From the NCBI GenBank assembly GCA_020630975.1, contig JAHDID010000049.1, positions 1 through 45,485 on the forward strand: a stretch of 45,485 nt of DNA, read 5' to 3'. The stretch's first letter is position 1; the number at the start of each line of letters is the position of its first letter. The notes below the pieces were generated by a model. The model did not search any database. It was not told the origin of the DNA and was given only the letters and a program-made list of their open reading frames with translations. The translations under genes and the position numbers were made by a program. Source of the stretch: Verrucomicrobiota bacterium. Its GTDB lineage: Bacteria; Verrucomicrobiota; Verrucomicrobiia; Verrucomicrobiales; DEV007. Below, piece by piece: positions 36,720-45,446 of this stretch.

Positions 36720-37998
36720 TACTTTCTACCTTTATCTTCAGTCCCATGTGCGACAGCGTCCGAAAGAAATGCCGCTCCACAGTCGGCTCTTTCAGTATCC
36801 GATTAAAACAAATATTCAGCCGATCACCGTAGCTGACCAATCCACAGCTAACCCCTCGCGTAGACGGATGCGTCGGCACAAAGTCGAACCTCTCCACTCG
36901 ATCTGCTATACACTCAGGCAGAGTCACTCGGCCGAGATTGGAGAAGCCACTGGTCGCTTGTGTCAGATTCCAGCGCGTGTAGATCTCTGGGAGGATTAGA
37001 TTTTTCAAAAACAGCGGCACCGCTCGCAGTAGCGGGTTCTGCTCCGCCCCGACATTCCGCCCGATCATCTGCAAAAAGTATTTCTCCTGCAGCACCCCTT
37101 TCATGAAGTGATGCACAGTCTGGGCGACTTCGTCGAACTCATAACTGCCCAGACGAGGGTCGATCTCCGGATAAGTCGGCAGGAAAAAATTTCGCATCGT
37201 CTTCGACGGCAGATGAGTCCGCAGATTCACCGGCACATCCAGCCGAATAGGCCGCTTCCCACCCCGATCAGTATAGGCACTCTGCACATCCTGTAGCGCA
37301 CAGAGATAGCTCGCTATCAGAAACTCTCCCAGCGTGCAGCCGCGCTCTTTGGCCAGCTTGATCACGGCCTTTGTCTCCAAGATCCCAGTGGTGATATGTC
37401 TCACCCCCCGGGGCTCTCGAGTCCCCTCGATCTGAAACGCACGCTCCATCCGCGACATCGGCGGTAAGCCTGGCCGATGGTAGCGACGAAACGCATCCTC
37501 TAGCTCCTCCTCATGAGGTAGCTGCCCTGCCGAAAATATATCCGCAGGCAGCTCAGTCTCATCTCCAGCCCCCAGATAGTCCGCCAGTATCGAGCGCAGC
37601 AGCGTGATCGCCCCCGTGCCATCCGTCAGCACATGAGCCATCTCCAGCGCGATCCGCCGATGATACACCCGTATCCGAAACGGCACTCCTTCGCCATGTC
37701 TGTAGCTGAGCCGATTGCACGGGTAGCGAGAGTCGCGCTGCACCTCAGGCACCCCATCACTAGGCTCGAAGAAACACCAAAACATCCCCTGCCGGAGGTG
37801 GACATTGAAGTAAGGGAACCGCCCCATCACTCGCTCGACACTCGTCTGTAGCCGCGCCAGAGACACTGGCTCGTCCAGACTCGCAGACAATCGAAATACC
37901 GAAGTGATCTGCCACCGGTACAGAGACGCAAAGATCCGCCCCGCATTGTCAGTGCGATACCACTCAGATGTGGCATGGGTAGATCGGCGTATAGGCAT
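36712..37998 (-). CDS. Condensation/acyltransferase-fold protein (alcohol acetyltransferase-like)
   Basis: A 428-aa cytosolic protein of the BAHD/condensation-domain superfamily. The catalytic HxxxDG motif is H122-VLT-D126-G127 (EMAHVLTDGTGAI). FPYFNVHLRQGMFW near 61-74 and PIRLDVPVNLRTHLPSKTMRNF near the middle are typical of the alcohol acetyltransferase-like branch (PapA/AtfA relatives). A C-terminal bridging region (SCGLVSYGDRLNICFNRI) ends it. It may transfer an acyl group from CoA to an alcohol or sugar. The overlapping DUF6320-like gene is its probable membrane partner. It is divergent from the ricin-fold gene across 100 bp. Confidence 0.78.
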   Translation of the reverse strand: MPIRRSTHATSEWYRTDNAGRIFASLYRWQITSVFRLSASLDEPVSLARLQTSVERVMGRFPYFNVHLRQGMFWCFFEPSDGVPEVQRDSRYPCNRLSYRHGEGVPFRIRVYHRRIALEMAHVLTDGTGAITLLRSILADYLGAGDETELPADIFSAGQLPHEEELEDAFRRYHRPGLPPMSRMERAFQIEGTREPRGVRHITTGILETKAVIKLAKERGCTLGEFLIASYLCALQDVQSAYTDRGGKRPIRLDVPVNLRTHLPSKTMRNFFLPTYPEIDPRLGSYEFDEVAQTVHHFMKGVLQEKYFLQMIGRNVGAEQNPLLRAVPLFLKNLILPEIYTRWNLTQATSGFSNLGRVTLPECIADRVERFDFVPTHPSTRGVSCGLVSYGDRLNICFNRILKEPTVERHFFRTLSHMGLKIKVESNE

Positions 37999-38098
37999 GT
38001 GGATACGAGAAAAAGCAAATCAATGTCCGGCATCAGCATTACAAAAGCCAACTGAAAATCACCTAGCCGAGAGAGCCTACGATGTGCTATCACATAGC

Positions 38099-39025
38099 AT
38101 GCGAAAAACGATTCTCCCTCTCGCCATGGTCTCCGCAGTCATTATCTCGACTACCCTTCACGCCGAAGAGATCCTCGCGAAAACAAAACACAAGCAGCGA
38201 GTCACACCAGTCCACTACTACTCGCTCAAATGCAAAGCTTCCGGCTATAGCGCCTGCATCAGCAATGGTCAGCAGAAAAACGATGCTGTAGTAATCGAGT
38301 GGACCGACATCCAGGGACCCGAGCAACTCTGGCGCATCGAGCCTGTTGATGGCCCCTGGTGCCAATTCATCGTCAAACACTCTGGCAAAGCAATGAAACA
38401 GGTCGAAGGCTCCGACAATCCCGTCCGCCAAGGCATCCCCCAGCCGGGTAACCACAACTTTCACTGGAAGTTCACCTCCGACGCCGATGGCTACCAGCGC
38501 ATCCAGCACCGCAAGAGCAAACTATACCTGACCAGTAAACTCCTCAACGGTGCCCATGGAGACGGCTTCGACCTAGTCGAAAAGAAAGACAGCGACACCC
38601 AAAAGTGGCAAGTCCAACTAGCCCAGGTCGAGTATGTCCGTGAGGACCTACAAAAGATGCTATCTCTCCCTGCAGCCGAGCTCATCGGGCGTCCCCACCC
38701 ATCCTCAACAGAAGATCTTACCAGCTTTCTCCACGGCACTACCTGGAGCATCCGCTACGGCTCTACCAGCGGCCACGAGGAGTATCGCATGACCTTCGAC
38801 ACCGAGAAGAACACCCTCACTCTCAACACCGGCAGAGTCTCCACCCTCCACATCCTCGGCCCCAAAACCATCAAGATCTGGAACCACGACCACGGTATTT
38901 TCTCCAGCCAGTTCAGCTACTTCAGTAGTGTCGATGCCGCAGACAAACCTTACTTCGGGGTACTGCTGCCCATGGAGCAGATAAAGGCTCTAGATGTCCC
39001 TGAAGAAGTGACCAGCGCCGAGTAA
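38099..39025 (+). CDS. Secreted protein with ricin-type beta-trefoil domain
   Basis: A 308-aa exported protein. ATG 38099 gives the signal peptide MRKTILPLAMVSAVIISTTLHA; the frame is open to 37904 but overlaps the divergent gene. Residues about 38-175 look like a ricin-type trefoil with three QxW-like repeats: QLW (76-78), FHW (121-123) and QKW (168-170). The remaining 130 residues are beta-rich (WSIRYGSTSGHEEYRMTFD, TLHILGPKTIKIWNHDHG) and unassigned. Carbohydrate binding is suggested by the trefoil but not proven. The gene is monocistronic by layout. Confidence 0.75.
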   Translation: MRKTILPLAMVSAVIISTTLHAEEILAKTKHKQRVTPVHYYSLKCKASGYSACISNGQQKNDAVVIEWTDIQGPEQLWRIEPVDGPWCQFIVKHSGKAMKQVEGSDNPVRQGIPQPGNHNFHWKFTSDADGYQRIQHRKSKLYLTSKLLNGAHGDGFDLVEKKDSDTQKWQVQLAQVEYVREDLQKMLSLPAAELIGRPHPSSTEDLTSFLHGTTWSIRYGSTSGHEEYRMTFDTEKNTLTLNTGRVSTLHILGPKTIKIWNHDHGIFSSQFSYFSSVDAADKPYFGVLLPMEQIKALDVPEEVTSAE

Positions 39026-39176
39026 CCATTTACACATCGCTTTAAGCTAAATTCACCAAAGACTCTACATGCCCATGCCTCGCTGAAATGAGCGAATAAG
39101 GCCACTTTTATCCCTTCCATTTCCCCGCCTCCACTCGTAACCTCCGAGTCCTGCATCAAGCACACGACTCACACAC

Positions 39177-42100
39177 ATGACGGCGGCGAAATCGACCTCG
39201 AAGAAAAAGCGTAGCTCGGCGAAAAAATCGACCTCAAAGGCAGCGAAGAAAACCGCCTCCATCGAGGCGATCCGTGTGCGCGGAGCGGCGCAGAATAACC
39301 TGAAGGGTATCGATGTCGACATCCCGCTGGGCAAGCTGACCGTGGTGACTGGAGCCTCTGGCTCGGGCAAGTCCTCGCTGGCTTTTCAGACCTTGTACGC
39401 CGAGGGCCAGCGGCGCTATGTGGAGACCTTTTCGCCGTACACGCGGCAGTTTTTCGACCGCATGGACAAGCCGGTGGTCGATGCCATCGAGGGCATCCCA
39501 CCGGCGATCGCCATCGAGCAGCAGAATGCGGTCAAGTCGACACGCTCGACAGTGGGCACGATCACCGAGATCAATGACTATCTGAAGCTGCTTTTTCCCC
39601 GCATCTGCCGTGGCTACGACCCACAGACTGGCGAAGAAATCGAGCCGGAGACTCCCGAGTCGATCTACCAAAAGTCGAAGGTGCGCTTCGGCAAAGACGG
39701 CGGCGTGCTGATCTGCTTTTCTATCCGTTGCCCCGAGGGCGCTACCAAAGAGGAGCTCTTCGACTTTCTCCAGCAGCAGGGCTACCTACGGGTCGTCCTG
39801 TTTGGCGAAGTCTATCGCACCGACGAGCCAGAGAGCTACCAGCGCAAGACCATACCCGCCGCCGTCGAGGTGGTGCAGGATCGACTAAAACTCAATCGCA
39901 AAGCACGCGTACTCGAGGCGCTGGAGCGGGCGCTCGACTTTGGCAAAGGCCAGATCGTGATCGCCGATCCCGACATGACCGATCGCATGTCGATCGCCGC
40001 TGGCTGGTGCAATCCCGAGACCGGCACCGAGCTACCCGAGCCGACGCCTAGCCTCTTCTCCTTCAACCACCCTCGCGGAGCCTGTGGCGAGTGCCGAGGC
40101 TTTGGCCGGGTGATCGGTATCGATATCGACAAAGCCCTGCCCGATAAGTCACTCTCCATCGCCGAGGGTGTGGTGCGGCCATTCCAGAGCGAGAGCAACT
40201 ACGAGTGCCAGGATGAGCTGGAGCGCGCCGCCCGCCGCCAGGGCATCAGCCTAGTCACCCCATTCGACGAGCTGCCGAAAAAGGAGCAGGACTGGATCGT
40301 AAATGGCGAGACCGACGACGAGGAAGAGGCCTTCATGCAAGGTCTGTGGTACGGTGTGCGCGGATTCTTCCGCTGGATGGAGAGCCGCAGCTACAAGATG
40401 CACGTACGCATCCTGCTCAGCCGATTTCGCAGCTACACCGCGTGTGAGGTCTGCGGCGGCAGCCGATTGGTCCCGGAGGCCCAGTATTTCAAAGTCGAAG
40501 GTAAAACGCTACATGAACTCTGGCACATGCCTATCGATGAGTTGCTCGAATTCTTTCAGAAAAAAGTGAAGCTACCCAAAGGCGATCGTGCGGCTCAGAC
40601 GATATATGATGATGTCTGCAATCGCCTGCACTACCTCACCGAGGTAGGCCTGAGCTACCTGAATCTCGACCGCCCTACCAAAACCCTATCTGGCGGCGAG
40701 ATCGAGCGGGTCAATCTGACTACCTGCCTAGGGGCCAATCTCACAGGCACCCTATTCGTACTCGACGAGCCAACCGTAGGCCTGCACCCGCGCGATGTAC
40801 ACAAGCTGATCGGAGTGATGCACCGCCTACGTGATCTGGGTAATACCCTAGTCGTAGTCGAGCACGAGGAGTCGGTGATCCGCGCCGCCGATCGCCTGAT
40901 CGACATAGGCCCCGGTCGAGGCGAGACCGGCGGAGATCTGGTATACGACGGCACCGGCTGTGCCGATGGTGCCACGGCCCTCCGAGCGCTTAAGAAATTC
41001 CCCAAATCGCTCACCCTAGAATATCTATCAGGTAAAAAGACCATAGAGATACCCGACCGCGAGCGCACACCTAGCGACTGGATCGAGGTAAAACGTGCCA
41101 CCCAGCACAATCTAAAGAAACTCGATGTAAAGATACCACTAGGTGTCTTCTGCGTGGTCAGCGGTGTATCCGGCTCGGGCAAATCGACCCTAGTCCACTC
41201 CGTACTCTACGAAAACACCGCCCGCCTACTCGGCCAGGGTGGCGAGGAGCAGCCCGGTGCGTGCAAAAAGATAACCGGGGCCTCAAAACTCAGCCAGGTG
41301 GTGATGGTCGACCAATCGCCTTTGTCGAAAACCCCACGCTCCACACCCGCTGTGTATACAGGCGTCTTCGAGCAGATCCGCAAGCTATTTGCCGAATCTC
41401 TAGATGGCAGCAGTCGGGGCGTGACACCCGGCTATTTCTCATTCAACTCCGGCCACGGTCGCTGCGAGCGCTGCCTAGGTACTGGTTTTGAGAAAGTAGA
41501 GATGCAATTTCTCTCCGACCTCTTCGTGACCTGCCCGGAGTGCGAGGGTAAGCGCTTCACCCCCGAGGCACTAGAGATACAGCTAGAGGGCAAAAATATA
41601 CACGACGTGCTCAGCCTCACCGTAGCCAGTGCGATCGAGTTTTTCCAAAAGATAGACAATCGCAAGGCCGCCAAAGTAGTCGAGGGACTCGAGCTACTCG
41701 CAGATGTCGGCTTAGGCTACCTACGCCTCGGCCAGCCACTGACCACCCTGAGCGGGGGAGAGAGCCAGCGCCTGAAGCTAGTCGGTCACCTACTAGAGAA
41801 TCGACCTGCCAAAACCAAGCGAGCGAGTAAACAAAAGAAAAAGCCCAGCCTGCTCATCTTTGACGAGCCGACCACGGGCCTCCACTTCGACGATGTACAG
41901 ATGCTGCTGCGGGTATTCGACCAGCTAGTCGAGGCGGGCGATAGCGTACTAGTGATCGAGCACAATCTCGATGTGATCAAATCCGCCGACCACGTCATCG
42001 AACTAGGGCCCGGCGCAGGCATACACGGCGGCACCGTATGCTTCACCGGCACGCCCCAACAGCTAGCCAAACAAAAGAAATCGGAAACCGGCAAGTACCT

Positions 42101-44855
42101 AGCCCCATATTTCGACTACAGCACCGCCATCGTCGAGGAAGCACCCGACTTGAATAGGGTACACAAAAATTTGAATAGGGTACAATCTGGAGTGAATAGG
42201 GTACAATCGCCAGAAAACGCCATCGTTCTCTCTGGTGCTCGCGAGAACAACCTCAAAAACGTCGACCTCACCATACCACGAGATCAATTCGTGGTGGTAA
42301 CTGGCCTCTCCGGCTCAGGCAAATCAACACTCGCCTTTGATATACTTTTTGCCGAGGGGCAGCGTCGCTTTCTCGATAGTATGTCTACCTACGCACGGCA
42401 ATTCGTCGAGCAGATGGAGCGGCCAGATGTCGACCAGGTAGCCGGTCTACCACCCACCGTAGCGATCGAGCAACGCATCTCTCGTGGCGGTGGTAAATCC
42501 ACGGTCGCCACCGTCACCGAGGTCTGGCATTTCCTGCGCCTTTTGTATAGCAAAGTCGGCATCCAATACTCGCCCGACACGGGGAACCTGGTGCAGAAAC
42601 AAAGCATAACCGCCGTCGTCAGTCAGGTGCGCGACGCTGCCAAAAAATCTAAGAAACCCATCTGCCTACTAGCACCAATCATCAAAGGCCGCAAAGGCTA
42701 CCACACCGAGGTAGCCGAGTGGGCAGGCAGACAGGGCTACACTCGCCTATTCGTAGATGGCCAGTTTCAAGACGTAGAGGGCTTCCAACGACTAGCGCGA
42801 TTTAAAGAGCACTTCATCGATGTGGTAATCGAGGAGATCGATGCCAAGGCTAAAGTAGACGACATCCGCGAAGCTGTGGAAGCCGCTGTAAAGATAGGCA
42901 GAGGTACCGCCCGCTACCTAGATGGCAAAAACAAACTACAAGTCGTCTCCACCGAGCGCTGCGATCCCGAGACCGGCCGCTCCTTTGAGGAGCTCGACCC
43001 ACGCCTATTCTCCTACAACTCCCCACACGGCTTTTGCCCCACCTGCCGCGGCTACGGCACTGTAGAAAAACACCCCACCTATGCCGACGATAAACACGCC
43101 GAAAGCCAGCTCGATGCCGAGCTGCGCGAGGAGTATCGCCGTAGTAAAGAAAAGGGCGAAACCGTGCCCTGTACTGACTGCCACGGCGGTAGGCTAAACG
43201 AAGTCGCCCGCTGGGTACGGGTAGGCGATCTCGGTATCCACGAGGTAGCGGCCATGTCCGTCAGCGAAGCCAAAGACTTCATCGGTAAACTCAAGTTCAC
43301 TGGTAGCGATGCAGTGATCACCCGCGACATGCTGCCCGAGATCGTACAGCGACTCCACTTCATGGAAGAGGTAGGCCTAGGCTACCTACAGCTAGACCGT
43401 AGCGCCACTACCCTGAGCGGCGGCGAGAGCCAGCGCATACGCCTAGCCGCTCAGCTAGGGTCGAATCTACGTGGCGTGCTCTATGTATTAGACGAGCCGA
43501 CTATCGGCCTACACCCGCGCGACAATGCCAAGCTACTCGACACCCTGCGCAGCCTACAGGAAAAGGGTAACAGCCTAGTCGTAGTCGAGCACGACGACGA
43601 GACCATCGAGCGCAGCGACTACCTGATCGACTTAGGTCCCGGTGCTGGCGAGCTAGGCGGCGAGGTCGTCTGGCAGGGCCAGCCCACGGGGCTCTCGAAA
43701 GTAACGAAAGAAACCGCCGAGCGCTCGCCCACTGCCCGCGCCATCGGCCAAAAGCTTTCGCACCCACTCAATGGCACCCGCCGCAAGCTACCAGCTGCCA
43801 ACAAGGCCGAAGGCTGGATCAAGATAACCGGCGCCCACGCCAATAACCTAAAGAATATCAACGTCCGCATCCCGGTAGGCCGACTCACCGTGATCGCCGG
43901 TATCTCCGGCAGCGGCAAGAGCAGTTTCATGCGCGGGGTATTGAAACCCGCCGTCGAAAGCGAGCTCAAGAAAAAGCGCAAAGACTACAAAGCCCCCGAG
44001 AAACTCTGGAAATCTATACAAGGAGCCGACCAGATCGAGGCCCTATACGAAGTCGACCAAAGCCCAATAGGCAAAACCAGCCGATCCACTCCGGCGACCT
44101 ATGTAAAAGTGTTCGACGAAATACGCAAAGTCTTTGCCCAGCTCCCTGAGTCCCGCGCCCGTGGCTATACCGCCAGCCGCTTCTCTTTCAATACCGAAGG
44201 CGGCCGCTGCGAGCCGTGCAAAGGCAACGGCTCCATCAAGCTAGAGATGAACTTTCTCCCCACCAGCTACGTCGAGTGCGAGGAGTGCCGAGGCCGCCGC
44301 TACAACAGCGCCACTCAAGAAGTGCTCTACGATGGCAAATCCATCGCCGACGTCATGGATATGTCGATCGCCGAGGCCGCCGAGTTTTTCCAAAGCCACA
44401 GCAAAATCCACCGCACTCTCAGTCTACTCGCCGACACCGGACTAGGGTACCTACGCCTGGGCCAAGCCAGCCCCACCGTGAGCGGCGGCGAAGCCCAGCG
44501 GATTAAGCTAGTCACCGAACTCACCAAAGGCATCGGCCGCGCCAACAACGCCCGCCTCCGCCAAAACCGCGCACCCAAGAGCAATCTCTACCTCATCGAA
44601 GAGCCCAGCATCGGCCTCCACGCCGAGGACGTCATCCGCCTGATCCACATCATGCACCGCCTAGTCGACGACGGCCACACAGTAGTCGTGATCGAGCACA
44701 ACCTAGAGATCATGGCCGAGGCCGACTACCTAGTCGAGATCGGTCCCGAGGCTGGAGATATGGGCGGCAAGGTCGTAGGAGCTGGCAAGCCAGAAAAAGT
44801 GATCCAAGCGAAGGAAAGCCGGACAGGAGAATTTTTAGGCCGGTTGATCGGGTAG
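39177..44855 (+). CDS. uvrA: Double-length excinuclease ABC subunit A
   Basis: A 1892-aa fusion of two UvrA-like halves, about twice the usual 940 aa; similar giant UvrA is known in Chlamydia. UvrA recognises DNA lesions for nucleotide excision repair. Four Walker A motifs are seen: GASGSGKSS (59), GVSGSGKST (663), GLSGSGKST (1043) and GISGSGKSS (about 1575). Four signatures: LSGGEIERV (Gln replaced by Glu), LSGGESQRL, LSGGESQRI and VSGGEAQRI, each with a DEP or EEP Walker B. Zinc-finger CxxC pairs occur in all four parts (CGECRGFG, CERCLGTG, CPTCRGYG, CEPCKGNG). The N-terminus is Lys/Ser-rich (res 4-25). The linker between halves carries three in-frame heptads, NRV-containing, at 992-1012, encoded by the 21-bp repeat. 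Confidence 0.97.
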   Translation: MTAAKSTSKKKRSSAKKSTSKAAKKTASIEAIRVRGAAQNNLKGIDVDIPLGKLTVVTGASGSGKSSLAFQTLYAEGQRRYVETFSPYTRQFFDRMDKPVVDAIEGIPPAIAIEQQNAVKSTRSTVGTITEINDYLKLLFPRICRGYDPQTGEEIEPETPESIYQKSKVRFGKDGGVLICFSIRCPEGATKEELFDFLQQQGYLRVVLFGEVYRTDEPESYQRKTIPAAVEVVQDRLKLNRKARVLEALERALDFGKGQIVIADPDMTDRMSIAAGWCNPETGTELPEPTPSLFSFNHPRGACGECRGFGRVIGIDIDKALPDKSLSIAEGVVRPFQSESNYECQDELERAARRQGISLVTPFDELPKKEQDWIVNGETDDEEEAFMQGLWYGVRGFFRWMESRSYKMHVRILLSRFRSYTACEVCGGSRLVPEAQYFKVEGKTLHELWHMPIDELLEFFQKKVKLPKGDRAAQTIYDDVCNRLHYLTEVGLSYLNLDRPTKTLSGGEIERVNLTTCLGANLTGTLFVLDEPTVGLHPRDVHKLIGVMHRLRDLGNTLVVVEHEESVIRAADRLIDIGPGRGETGGDLVYDGTGCADGATALRALKKFPKSLTLEYLSGKKTIEIPDRERTPSDWIEVKRATQHNLKKLDVKIPLGVFCVVSGVSGSGKSTLVHSVLYENTARLLGQGGEEQPGACKKITGASKLSQVVMVDQSPLSKTPRSTPAVYTGVFEQIRKLFAESLDGSSRGVTPGYFSFNSGHGRCERCLGTGFEKVEMQFLSDLFVTCPECEGKRFTPEALEIQLEGKNIHDVLSLTVASAIEFFQKIDNRKAAKVVEGLELLADVGLGYLRLGQPLTTLSGGESQRLKLVGHLLENRPAKTKRASKQKKKPSLLIFDEPTTGLHFDDVQMLLRVFDQLVEAGDSVLVIEHNLDVIKSADHVIELGPGAGIHGGTVCFTGTPQQLAKQKKSETGKYLAPYFDYSTAIVEEAPDLNRVHKNLNRVQSGVNRVQSPENAIVLSGARENNLKNVDLTIPRDQFVVVTGLSGSGKSTLAFDILFAEGQRRFLDSMSTYARQFVEQMERPDVDQVAGLPPTVAIEQRISRGGGKSTVATVTEVWHFLRLLYSKVGIQYSPDTGNLVQKQSITAVVSQVRDAAKKSKKPICLLAPIIKGRKGYHTEVAEWAGRQGYTRLFVDGQFQDVEGFQRLARFKEHFIDVVIEEIDAKAKVDDIREAVEAAVKIGRGTARYLDGKNKLQVVSTERCDPETGRSFEELDPRLFSYNSPHGFCPTCRGYGTVEKHPTYADDKHAESQLDAELREEYRRSKEKGETVPCTDCHGGRLNEVARWVRVGDLGIHEVAAMSVSEAKDFIGKLKFTGSDAVITRDMLPEIVQRLHFMEEVGLGYLQLDRSATTLSGGESQRIRLAAQLGSNLRGVLYVLDEPTIGLHPRDNAKLLDTLRSLQEKGNSLVVVEHDDETIERSDYLIDLGPGAGELGGEVVWQGQPTGLSKVTKETAERSPTARAIGQKLSHPLNGTRRKLPAANKAEGWIKITGAHANNLKNINVRIPVGRLTVIAGISGSGKSSFMRGVLKPAVESELKKKRKDYKAPEKLWKSIQGADQIEALYEVDQSPIGKTSRSTPATYVKVFDEIRKVFAQLPESRARGYTASRFSFNTEGGRCEPCKGNGSIKLEMNFLPTSYVECEECRGRRYNSATQEVLYDGKSIADVMDMSIAEAAEFFQSHSKIHRTLSLLADTGLGYLRLGQASPTVSGGEAQRIKLVTELTKGIGRANNARLRQNRAPKSNLYLIEEPSIGLHAEDVIRLIHIMHRLVDDGHTVVVIEHNLEIMAEADYLVEIGPEAGDMGGKVVGAGKPEKVIQAKESRTGEFLGRLIG
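42149..42207 (-). repeat. Three copies of the dispersed 17-bp motif inside uvrA
   Basis: The motif is inverted relative to the other clusters: core AATAGGGTACA at 42149-42165, 42170-42186 and 42191-42207, period 21 bp. Because 21 is divisible by three, the reading frame is kept and the protein gains LNRVHKN, LNRVQSG and VNRVQSP (residues 992-1012). Reading the minus strand, the spacer after the first copy is CCAG, as at 26191-26194. It lies exactly in the linker between the two UvrA halves. Confidence 0.93.
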
Positions 44856-44869
44856 ATCCAAGAGGCTGG

Positions 44870-44941
44870 CATTCTTCCCATTCCTCCCATTCCTCCCATT
44901 CTTCCCATCACATGGGAGGAATGAGAATAATGGGAATAATG
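44870..44941. repeat. Palindromic array of 9-bp units
   Basis: Four tandem 9-mers of form CATTCYTCC run from 44870 to 44905. After CAT and a short centre, the complementary form resumes as ATGGGAGGAATG, then AGAATAATG and GGAATAATG to 44941. The two halves can pair imperfectly over about 30 bp around a 3-bp loop. It lies between the uvrA stop and the four-helix-bundle gene. It may act as terminator or regulatory hairpin, but has no U-tract. Confidence 0.85.
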
Positions 44942-44981
44942 TCTGGACATCTGCTAAAAAACTGTTCAAAATACCCCTATC

Positions 44982-45446
44982 ATGAAACACACTCCCAGAG
45001 TTGCTCCGCCACGGGGTGACTACAGCACGCTGCTATCTTTTCAAAAGGCCGAGGTGGTCTACGACCTGACTTTTCGCTTCGCGAAAAAATATCTGCAGCC
45101 AGGTGACCGCACTATCGATCAGATGATACAGGCGGCCCGCTCTGGTAAGAAGAACTTGCTGGAGGGGAGCAAGTTCGGTACTACCTCCAAAAAACTAGAA
45201 CTCAATCTAACCAATGTCGCGAGAGGCAGCCTAGAGGAGTTACTAGATGACTACCGCTACTACCTAAGAGTCCGCGACCATGATATCTGGACAAAAGACT
45301 CAAAACAGGCTCTCTACGTGAGAAAACTCGGCCGCCAGCCTGGACTCAGCTATGCCACCCACCTCAAACCCTTTTTCGAAACACGCCCACCAGAGACCAT
45401 AGCCAATATAGCCATTTGCTTAACCCACCAAACTAAGACCATTTAA
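44982..45446 (+). CDS. Four helix bundle suffix domain protein (S23/IVP-like)
   Basis: A 154-aa helical protein. The stretch LLSFQKAEVVYDLTFRFAKK followed by DRTIDQMIQAARSGKKNLLE and TSKKLELNLTNVARGSLEEL is the signature of four-helix-bundle proteins related to the 23S rRNA intervening-sequence protein S23 and to Avd, and in particular the 'four helix bundle suffix' group (TIGR04258 as I recall). The C-terminal 60 residues (YLRVRDHDIWTKDSKQALY and the rest) are the suffix-type extension. Such proteins are small, basic and probably nucleic-acid binding; function is unknown. No 23S rRNA or diversity-generating retroelement is near. It is preceded by the palindromic 9-bp repeat array 40 bp upstream. 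Confidence 0.88.
   Translation: MKHTPRVAPPRGDYSTLLSFQKAEVVYDLTFRFAKKYLQPGDRTIDQMIQAARSGKKNLLEGSKFGTTSKKLELNLTNVARGSLEELLDDYRYYLRVRDHDIWTKDSKQALYVRKLGRQPGLSYATHLKPFFETRPPETIANIAICLTHQTKTI

Noticed and set aside
44726-44950. Minus-strand frame with MGRMGGMGGMGRM
   Set aside because: The repeats are simply the 9-bp DNA array translated; the rest is antisense to uvrA.
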